A DNA stretch of 40,765 nt from CAZBRS01 sp964494475 (lineage in GTDB: Bacteria; Myxococcota_A; UBA9042; CAZBRS01): contig CAZBRS010000050.1 of NCBI GenBank assembly GCA_964494475.1, positions 1 through 40,765 on the forward strand. Reading direction: 5' to 3'. A model generated the notes under the pieces. That model worked only from the letters and a program-made list of their open reading frames with translations. It made no database searches and was not told the DNA's origin. Shown here piece by piece: positions 32,566 through 38,752 of this stretch. Made by a program: the position numbers and the translations under genes. Position 1 is the stretch's first letter. Each line of letters starts with the position of its first letter.

Positions 32566-34043
32566 GCGAGCCCCCGCTCCCGCAGGGCCGCCAGGGCTTC
32601 GGCGCGATCGTCGAAGTCGAGCACGCGGTCGCCCACGATCTGGTACGTCTCGTGTCCCTTGCCCGCGAGCAACACGACCGTGCGCCCGTCGAGCATCGCG
32701 ACGGCCTTGCGGATGGCCTCGCGCCGGTCGAGCTCGACCAGCACGCGCTCGTCGCGGGTCATGCCGGCCAGGATGTCGGCCACGATGGCCGCGGGCTCCT
32801 CGCTGCGGGGGTTGTCCGACGTGACCAGACACGCGTCGGCCAGGCGCTGGGCCGCGGCGCCCATCAGCGGCCGCTTGCCGCGATCGCGATCGCCGCCGGC
32901 GCCGAACACGATGACGATCCGATCGGAGCTCACGGTGCGCAGGGCCTGCAGCACGTTCTCGATGGCGTCGGGGGTGTGGGCGTAGTCGACCAGCACGCGC
33001 GCCTCGCCGCCCACCAGCACGCCGTCGAGCCTGCCGGGGATGCGCGCGACGGCGGCGAGCCCGGCGGCGATGACCGCCGGCGACAGCCCGAGCGCCAGCC
33101 CGTAGCCGACCGCGCAGGCCAGGTTGTAGCCGTTGTGCCGCCCGACGAGGGGGCTCCGCACGAGGAAGCGCCGCCCCTCGGCCAGCACGTGCAGCGTGGT
33201 GCCGCCGATGCCGTAGTCGGCGCGCTCGACCCGCACGTCGGCCGGCCCGTCCAGCGACACGCGGATCACCCGGAAGGCACAGGCCGCGGCGATCTCGCGA
33301 CCCAGTGCGTCGTCGACGTTGATCACGGCCGCGACGCAGCGCCGGCTCCCCGCGAGCACGCGCGTGAAGCCCTGCCTCTTCGCGTCGTGGTAGGCCTCGA
33401 GGGTCCCGTGATAGTCGATGTGGTCCCGGGCGGCGTTCGTGAAGATGCCGACGCGGAAGGGGATGGGCACCCAGCGATCCTGATCGATGGCGTGGGACGA
33501 CAGCTCCATGATCACGCGCTCCACGCCGGCCTCGCGCATCTGGCCGAGCGCGGCCTGGAGGTCGGGCGCGTCGGGGGTGGTCATGGCCGAGACCTCTTCG
33601 CGCCCGGCGAAGCGCCGCGACACCGTGCCGATGGCGCCGGCCGAGACGCCGGCGGCCGCCAGGATGGCCTCGCAGAGGTACGTGAGCGAGGTCTTGCCGT
33701 TCGTCCCGGTCACGAAGTCGACGGCCAGGGTCTCGCCAGGATCACCGTGAAAGGCCGCGGCCGCGTGGGCCGCCGCGACGCGCACGTCCTTCACGCGGAT
33801 CCACGGGATGCCCCGCGCCTCGGCCACGGGCTCGCCGTCGCTGAGCACGGCCGCCGCGCCCGCGTCGAACGCCTGGCCGACGAAGCGACGACCGTCGGTC
33901 TTTCCGCCCGCGCGGGCCACGAACAGGTTCCCCGGCCGCACGCGCCGCGAGTCGTCGACCACGCCGGTCAGCGCCACCGAGGGATCGCCGCCGAGCGAGA
34001 CGATCCAGGGAGCCAGGCGATCGAGCAGCACGGAGAGCTGCAT
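32562..34043 (-). CDS. murE: UDP-MurNAc-dipeptide:meso-diaminopimelate ligase MurE
   Basis: A 493-aa cytosolic Mur ligase (EC 6.3.2.13) that adds the third residue of the stem peptide. Motifs: DDSRRVRPGNLFVA, VTGTNGKTSLTYL (P-loop), TTPDAPDLQ, ELSSHAIDQDR, FTNAARDHIDYHGT and TSDNPRSEEP. The DNPR box is the signature of meso-DAP-adding enzymes as opposed to the lysine type, so the wall is predicted to be DAP-type. VLLAGKGHETYQ follows. It starts 3 nt after the ftsI stop. Confidence 0.95.
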   Translation of the reverse strand: MQLSVLLDRLAPWIVSLGGDPSVALTGVVDDSRRVRPGNLFVARAGGKTDGRRFVGQAFDAGAAAVLSDGEPVAEARGIPWIRVKDVRVAAAHAAAAFHGDPGETLAVDFVTGTNGKTSLTYLCEAILAAAGVSAGAIGTVSRRFAGREEVSAMTTPDAPDLQAALGQMREAGVERVIMELSSHAIDQDRWVPIPFRVGIFTNAARDHIDYHGTLEAYHDAKRQGFTRVLAGSRRCVAAVINVDDALGREIAAACAFRVIRVSLDGPADVRVERADYGIGGTTLHVLAEGRRFLVRSPLVGRHNGYNLACAVGYGLALGLSPAVIAAGLAAVARIPGRLDGVLVGGEARVLVDYAHTPDAIENVLQALRTVSSDRIVIVFGAGGDRDRGKRPLMGAAAQRLADACLVTSDNPRSEEPAAIVADILAGMTRDERVLVELDRREAIRKAVAMLDGRTVVLLAGKGHETYQIVGDRVLDFDDRAEALAALRERGLA

Positions 34044-34046
34044 GGG

Positions 34047-36029
34047 CTAGAACGTCCTTTCGTATTCGACCGTGACGGTCGCGAGCTCGTCGACCTCGGT
34101 GTAAGGCTCCATCGACTGGGCCACGGCGAGCCCCTCGCCCACCGGGTCGAGCCGCACGCGCATGCGGTTGGCCAGGGCCAGGCTCTCGCGCAGGTTGAGC
34201 CCACGGAAGTCGGGCACCACGCCCTGGCCCTCGGACGGCTCCGGCACCGCGGCCACGGCGGCCTGGCTGCCGGTCTCGGCCACGACGGCCCGCAGCTTCT
34301 CGCGCGCCTCGTTCCCGTGCACCAGGTAGAACTTGCGCTCCTCGATGAGGCCCTGCGCGATGCGCTTGAACGCCGGGGCCGCGACCTCGCCGCCGTAGTA
34401 GCGCAGCGTCGGCTTCTCGATGACCACCGTGATGGCGTACTGCGGTGCCCAGCGCGGGAAGACGCCGTAGAAGAGCGCGTTGAAGCGGTCCTCGAGGTAC
34501 CGGCCGCGGAACGCGATCTGCGCGGTGCCCGTCTTGCCGCACACGCGATAGAAGTCGAGGTAGGCGAGCCCGCCCGTGCCGTCGGGGCCCACGACCTCCT
34601 CCATGGCGTCCATGGTCGCGTCGGCGGCCTTCTCGCTGACCACCTCGGCCAGGACCTCGGGCTTGGCGCGCTCGAGCACGTTGCCCTGATTGTCGAGCAC
34701 CTCCTTGACGAGCAGCGGCTTCATGCGCTTGCCCTTGTTCGCCAGCGTGGCCAGCGCGAAGTGCAGCTGCAGCGTGGAGACGCTGACGCCCTGGCCGAAG
34801 GAGATGGAGGCCTGACGGAAGCGGCTCCACTTCTCGAAGCGGGGATCGGTGGAGTCCGGGTCCGAGAGGAAGCCGGTCGCCTCGCCTGCGATGTTGATGC
34901 CGGCGCGCTGCCCGATGCCGAAGCCCTGCAGCTTCTGGTGGAACAGGTGCTTCTCGAGGCGCAGCGCGATGATCGAGGTGCCGATGTTCGACGACTCGGC
35001 GAGCACGCCCTGCCCCGTGAGCGGACTCTTGTGGTGCGCGTCGTGCACCTTGTTGCGACCGATGGCGAGCACGTAGGGGAGGTTGAAGACCTCGCTCGGC
35101 GAGAAGGCCCCGGCGTCGAGGGCGATGGCGTAGGTGAGGGGCTTGAACGTGGAGCCGGGCTCGATCACGTCGGTGACCACGCGGTTCTTCCAGACCCACT
35201 CCTCGTGCATGTCGTAGGAGTTCAGGTTGACGAAGGGGTAGTTGGCCATGGCGAGGATCTCGCCCGTGCGCACGTCGGTGACGATCGCCATGCCGCCCTC
35301 GGCGCGGTTGACGAGCACCTCCTCGGCCAGCACCTTCTCGGTGATGGACTGCAGATCCTTGTCGATGGTGAGCACCACGTTGGCCGCGGTGGGCACCACG
35401 GTGCCGAGGTCGTCGCCGAGGATGCGGCTCGCGATGCCGTTGCGGCCGCGCGCGCGGAAGAACAGCTTGCGCTCACCGCGCAGCACGTCGTCGTAGCGGC
35501 GCTCGATGCCGTTCACGCCCACCTGGTTGAAGTCGACGAAGCCGATGACCTGGCCCGCCAGCTCGAGGTGCGGGTAGAAGCGCACCGTCTCGGGCACGCC
35601 CTGCAGGAAGAGGCCCTTCATCTCCTTCATGGCCTTGCGCACCTTGTCGCTCTCCTCGGGCGAGATGCGGCGCTTCAGCAGGGCGTAGGTGCCGTCGCCC
35701 TTGATGCGCTGGTAGACCAGCTCGGGATCGACGCCGAGCAGGGAGCCGACCGAGTCGGCGAAGCCTTCCTTGTCCTTGATGCTCATGGGCTCGGCGATGG
35801 CCGTGTCGACGTCGATCGAGGTGGCCAGGGTCTCGTAGTCGCGGTCCATGATCTCGCCGCGATAGGGCACCGACGTGCCCTCGCTCACCAACTGGTCGAC
35901 CACCACCCGCTGGTAGAGGGGAGCGCCCTTCAGCTGTTCGCCGACCGCGCGCCAGGCCAGGCCCACGAAGGCGAGCACCACCAGGCCGACCACCACTCCC
36001 AGCCGCCACGAACGCAGGGTCTCGCTCAT
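34047..36029 (-). CDS. ftsI: Division transpeptidase FtsI/PBP3 with C-terminal PASTA domain
   Basis: A 660-aa class B penicillin-binding protein that cross-links septal peptidoglycan. One N-terminal membrane helix (~9-28), the PBP dimerisation domain, then the transpeptidase domain with SxxK at Ser293-Lys296 (EPGSTFKPLTYA), SxN at Ser346-Asn348 and KTG at Lys499-Gly501 (CGKTGTAQ). Residues ~603-660 are a PASTA domain (VVPDFRGLNLRESLALA), which in other bacteria contacts peptidoglycan fragments. PASTA on FtsI is familiar in Gram-positive and deltaproteobacterial-type lineages, not in enterics (established pattern, from memory). The ATG overlaps the TPR lipoprotein stop by 4 nt. Confidence 0.95.
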   Translation of the reverse strand: MSETLRSWRLGVVVGLVVLAFVGLAWRAVGEQLKGAPLYQRVVVDQLVSEGTSVPYRGEIMDRDYETLATSIDVDTAIAEPMSIKDKEGFADSVGSLLGVDPELVYQRIKGDGTYALLKRRISPEESDKVRKAMKEMKGLFLQGVPETVRFYPHLELAGQVIGFVDFNQVGVNGIERRYDDVLRGERKLFFRARGRNGIASRILGDDLGTVVPTAANVVLTIDKDLQSITEKVLAEEVLVNRAEGGMAIVTDVRTGEILAMANYPFVNLNSYDMHEEWVWKNRVVTDVIEPGSTFKPLTYAIALDAGAFSPSEVFNLPYVLAIGRNKVHDAHHKSPLTGQGVLAESSNIGTSIIALRLEKHLFHQKLQGFGIGQRAGINIAGEATGFLSDPDSTDPRFEKWSRFRQASISFGQGVSVSTLQLHFALATLANKGKRMKPLLVKEVLDNQGNVLERAKPEVLAEVVSEKAADATMDAMEEVVGPDGTGGLAYLDFYRVCGKTGTAQIAFRGRYLEDRFNALFYGVFPRWAPQYAITVVIEKPTLRYYGGEVAAPAFKRIAQGLIEERKFYLVHGNEAREKLRAVVAETGSQAAVAAVPEPSEGQGVVPDFRGLNLRESLALANRMRVRLDPVGEGLAVAQSMEPYTEVDELATVTVEYERTF

Positions 36030-36772
36030 AGCACGTCCCCCTCGACGCGGGTGCGGCAGCGCTCTCCCACGGGCGACTCGCCCCCGTGCTTGATGCACAG
36101 CCGGTAGTAGTCGAGCGCCTCGGTCTCGCGACCGCGCTTCTCGAAGACGACGGCGAGCTTGTAGTAGGGGTCGGCGTAGGTGGGGCACTTGTCGATGGCC
36201 TTCTTGAACTGGCGCACCGCGTCGGCCGTCTCGCCCTTGATCAGGAAGGTCTCGCCCAGGTTGTAGAGGCCCAGGCAGAAGCGCGGGTTCAGGAAGACCG
36301 CCTGCGAGAAGTGCCGGATGGCCTCGTCGTAGGCCTTCTTGTTCCGGTAGGCGAAGCCCAGGTTGTTGTGCAACAGGTACGGGGTGGCGTAGAGGTGCTC
36401 GACCAGCAGGGGCTCGAGCGTGGCGATGGCCTCGTCCCACCGTTGCATGGCCAGGTAGACGGCGCCCAGGTTCTCGCGGGCCTCGAAGTAGTCGGGCTTG
36501 ATCTCGAGGGCGCTCTTCAGGTGCACGATGGCCTGGGTGTACTGGCGGCGCCCCATGCTGATGAAGGCCATCAGGAAGTGGGCCTGCTCGTGGCGCGGGT
36601 TCAGGACCAGCGCCGTGTCGAGCTCCTGGATCGCCATGGGCGAGTTCTGGTCGAAGTAGTACCCCGAGGCCAGCTGGTAGTGGTAATCGGCCTTGGCCGT
36701 GGCCTTGTTCTCCCGGTCGGTCGAGCAGGCCGTGAGCAGCAGGGCGACGAGGGCGACCGCACGGAGCGTCAC
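36026..36772 (-). CDS. TPR lipoprotein inside the dcw operon (PilF/Tgl-like)
   Basis: A 248-aa protein with a short lipoprotein signal: GTG start, hydrophobic LRAVALVALLLTAC and predicted lipidated Cys16. The remainder is about six TPR units, e.g. YHYQLASGYYFDQNSPMAI, AHFLMAFISMGRRQYTQAI, ARENLGAVYLAMQRWDEAI, LHNNLGFAYRNKKAYDEAI and LGLYNLGETFLIKGETADAV. This resembles PilF/PilW/Tgl pilotins that help assemble the type IV pilus secretin, but generic TPR lipoproteins look alike. It overlaps ftsL (GTGA) and ftsI (ATGA) by 4 nt each, so it is co-translated with divisome genes; that placement is not part of the classical dcw order. A divisome or septal-wall role is inferred. Confidence 0.85.
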   Translation of the reverse strand: MTLRAVALVALLLTACSTDRENKATAKADYHYQLASGYYFDQNSPMAIQELDTALVLNPRHEQAHFLMAFISMGRRQYTQAIVHLKSALEIKPDYFEARENLGAVYLAMQRWDEAIATLEPLLVEHLYATPYLLHNNLGFAYRNKKAYDEAIRHFSQAVFLNPRFCLGLYNLGETFLIKGETADAVRQFKKAIDKCPTYADPYYKLAVVFEKRGRETEALDYYRLCIKHGGESPVGERCRTRVEGDVL

Positions 36773-37059
36773 GGCTGACCTCCCTTCTCGATGGGCACGA
36801 TGCGCGAGGGAGGCACGGCGCCGAGACCTTCGCGCTCGGCGCGCTCGCGCAGCTCGTCGGGCTGCTTCAACCACGAGCGCACGAGGCCGAGCCGAACGCC
36901 GTCGGAGTCGGCCTTCTGCAGGTCGCGGCGCGCCTGCTCCAGGCGAACTCCGGCGTACATCTCCTGGGTGTTGTACCAGACGCGCACCATGCCGAGCGTC
37001 GTGACCAGCACGAACAAGCCCGCCATCGCCGCCAGGAGGATCCAGTCGCGCCGCTGCAT
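36769..37059 (-). CDS. ftsL: Cell division protein FtsL
   Basis: A 96-aa bitopic membrane protein. A membrane helix (ILLAAMAGLFVLVTTLGMVRVW, ~7-29) is followed by a short periplasmic coiled coil (EMYAGVRLEQARRDLQKA) and a polar tail (PPSRIVPIEKGG). Identification rests on size, topology and position directly after rsmH, since FtsL sequences diverge strongly. The ATG at 37059 shares one base with the rsmH TGA (TGATG); the overlap with the TPR lipoprotein gene is 4 nt. Confidence 0.88.
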   Translation of the reverse strand: MQRRDWILLAAMAGLFVLVTTLGMVRVWYNTQEMYAGVRLEQARRDLQKADSDGVRLGLVRSWLKQPDELRERAEREGLGAVPPSRIVPIEKGGQP

Positions 37060-37940
37060 CACGCCCTCCTCCGGATCGCGCGCAAACGGGCCGAGCGCGC
37101 CTTCCGGTTGCTCCGCACTTCGTTCTCGGTCGGCTCGAGGGGCTTCTTGGTCAGGAGCTCGAACTCGTCGGTGCGGCCGAGCTCGCGGAAGCGCACCTTC
37201 ACGAGCCGGTCCTCGAGGGAGTGGTACGAGATGCAGCAGAGCGTTCCCCCCGGGCGCAGGCACGCGGGCGCCTCGACCAGGAAGCGCTCGAGCTCGGCGA
37301 GCTCGCCGTTGACGGCGATGCGAATGGCCTGGAAGACCAGGGTCGAGGCCCGCACGGCGCGACCCGGCACGCGCACGGCGGCGTCGATGCGCCGGGCGAT
37401 GGCCACGGTGTCGGTCAGGCGCTCGCGCGCGACGGCCTCTCGCAGGAGGTCGGCGGCCTTCTCGGGGCGGGGCAGCTCGCCCCAGGTCTCGAGGGCGCGG
37501 ACGAGCTCGGAGCGTGGTGCGCGGCGAATCCACTCGTAGGCCGGCACGCCCCGGGTGGGGTCGAAGCGGCAGTCGAGGACGCCCGAGCGATCGTGCGAGA
37601 AGCCCCGTTCGGGGGTCGCCAACTGGAAGGCCGAAACACCGAGGTCCACGAGCACCCCATCCGCCCCGTCGAGCCCGGCCTCGGCGAGATACGCGGCCAC
37701 GTCCGCGTAGCTCCCATGCCGGAGCACCACGTGCTCACTCACGTTTTTCAGGATCGATGCCGCCTCGTCCAGCGCCTGCGGGTCCCGATCGATGCCCAGC
37801 ACGACCACGCCCGCGCCGAATCGCCTCGCCACGCCCTGCGCGTGCCCCCCGCCGCCGAGGGTCCCGTCTACGTAGACGGCCCGCTCGGCCAGCCTCAGGA
37901 GCTCGAGCACCTCCTCGAGCAGCACCGGGATGTGGAACAC
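37059..37940 (-). CDS. rsmH: 16S rRNA (cytosine-1402-N4) methyltransferase RsmH/MraW
   Basis: A 293-aa SAM-dependent enzyme that methylates N4 of C1402 in the ribosomal P site. Starts HIPVLLEEVLELL, then the SAM-binding VDGTLGGGGHAQGV, VLGIDRDPQAL, GVLVDLGVSAFQLATPERGFS, VFQAIRIAVNGEL and CISYHSLEDRLVK. The start is GTG at 37940 (giving M-F-H-I-P-V-L-L) just after a GAGGGGGG run; no ATG is in frame nearby. About 34 nt separate it from mraZ. Confidence 0.93.
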   Translation of the reverse strand: MFHIPVLLEEVLELLRLAERAVYVDGTLGGGGHAQGVARRFGAGVVVLGIDRDPQALDEAASILKNVSEHVVLRHGSYADVAAYLAEAGLDGADGVLVDLGVSAFQLATPERGFSHDRSGVLDCRFDPTRGVPAYEWIRRAPRSELVRALETWGELPRPEKAADLLREAVARERLTDTVAIARRIDAAVRVPGRAVRASTLVFQAIRIAVNGELAELERFLVEAPACLRPGGTLCCISYHSLEDRLVKVRFRELGRTDEFELLTKKPLEPTENEVRSNRKARSARLRAIRRRA

Positions 37941-37974
37941 CCGCCCCCCCTCGAGAACGCGCCCATTACCGCCG

Positions 37975-38457
37975 CTAGAGCCCCATCTCCGCCAACCGCT
38001 CCAGGTACGACGGGCCCGCCTCGGCCAGCCTGGCAAGCTCCTTGCTCCAGGCCTCCGGGTTCCAGAGCTCGACGTGCGAACCCTGGCCCACCAGCACCAT
38101 CTCGCGGCCAAGCTTCAAGAGCTCCCTCAGGGACTCGGGCACCGCGATGCGGCCGGCCGAGTCGAGGGACACGCGATGGGCATTGCCGATCACGGCCCTG
38201 CGGTAGAACAGCGCGGTCACGTTCGACGCGGCCATCTGCTCCACCTTCCCGAGGATCTCCTCGAACGCCGGGACGCTGACGACCCGGACACAATCGAGCA
38301 ACGGGCTCGGCATGAGCACCAACTCCGAGACCTGCAGGCCGGGCCCGGCGTTTCGCCAGGTCGCCGGCCACGGCACGCGGCTCTTGTCGTCCAGAGCGCG
38401 CGAGTGCTGCCCGGTGCAGGTCAAGGAGGGCGTAATGCGCGGCCGCCCGTCAGTCAC
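37975..38457 (-). CDS. mraZ: Transcriptional regulator MraZ
   Basis: A 160-aa AbrB-fold protein that forms a ring and represses its own dcw operon by binding direct repeats upstream. Two MraZ domains are seen: HSRALDDKSRVPWPATWR near the N-terminus and GNAHRVSLDSAGRIAVPESLREL in the second half (the DxxGR motif of the family). I chose GTG at 38457, which has GGGAG 6 nt upstream and leaves a leader after the predicted transcription start near 38483. An in-frame ATG at 38478 adds seven residues but would leave almost no leader. First gene of the dcw operon. Confidence 0.92.
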   Translation of the reverse strand: MTDGRPRITPSLTCTGQHSRALDDKSRVPWPATWRNAGPGLQVSELVLMPSPLLDCVRVVSVPAFEEILGKVEQMAASNVTALFYRRAVIGNAHRVSLDSAGRIAVPESLRELLKLGREMVLVGQGSHVELWNPEAWSKELARLAEAGPSYLERLAEMGL

Positions 38458-38464
38458 CGATTGC

Positions 38465-38503
38465 TCCCAAGCTGTCATCCCACGAGCCCACCCTAAACTC
38501 CCA
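38465..38503 (-). promoter_or_regulatory. Candidate MraZ operator (four TGGGA/C motifs)
   Basis: On the minus strand TGGGA/TGGGC occur at 38499-38503, 38486-38490, 38478-38482 and 38465-38469. First to third and second to fourth are each spaced exactly 21 bp, two helical turns. MraZ in E. coli is known to bind TGGGN repeats with ~10-bp spacing upstream of mraZ; the spacing here is not the classical one, so this is a candidate. An inverted TGGGA-N5-TCCCA pair lies further upstream at 38612-38626. Confidence 0.5.
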
Positions 38504-38518
38504 CCGGATCACCGTCAA
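38490..38518 (-). promoter_or_regulatory. dcw operon promoter
   Basis: TTGACG (38513-38518), a 17-nt spacer and TAGGGT (38490-38495) on the minus strand. The -35 is 5/6 to consensus and the -10 keeps the key TA...T. It overlaps the TGGG motifs, as expected for MraZ autoregulation. The rest of the 38519-38752 intergenic stretch is noticeably less GC-rich and holds no supported gene. Confidence 0.5.
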
Positions 38519-38752
38519 GGGGTTTCTAGCAAAAAATTTGACGCCGCTTCGCGACCGCGCACCAAGCGATATTGACACGCCAGCAACGGTCTTTTTGCCG
38601 GTGTCGAATCGTGGGAATCCATCCCAGCATGCCGGAACGGGCGACGCCTTCGCGCTAACCAGTGGACTGCCCTCTTCCCTCCTCGCGCCGAAGGCTCTAG
38701 AGTCGAAAAACGAGCAGACCCCGGTCTAAGATCGCTGCAGCAGGAGTCCAAG

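Noticed and set aside
32652..36107. Very long plus-strand open frame (over 1,100 codons) opposite murE and ftsI
   Set aside because: It has low-complexity His/Val/Gly/Arg-rich translation and is exactly antisense to confident genes; a high-GC artefact of third-position bias.
38519..38752. Small RNA or gene in the lower-GC region upstream of mraZ
   Set aside because: TTGACA at 38572 has no matching -10, and no stable structure with a terminator or coding ORF with SD was seen.
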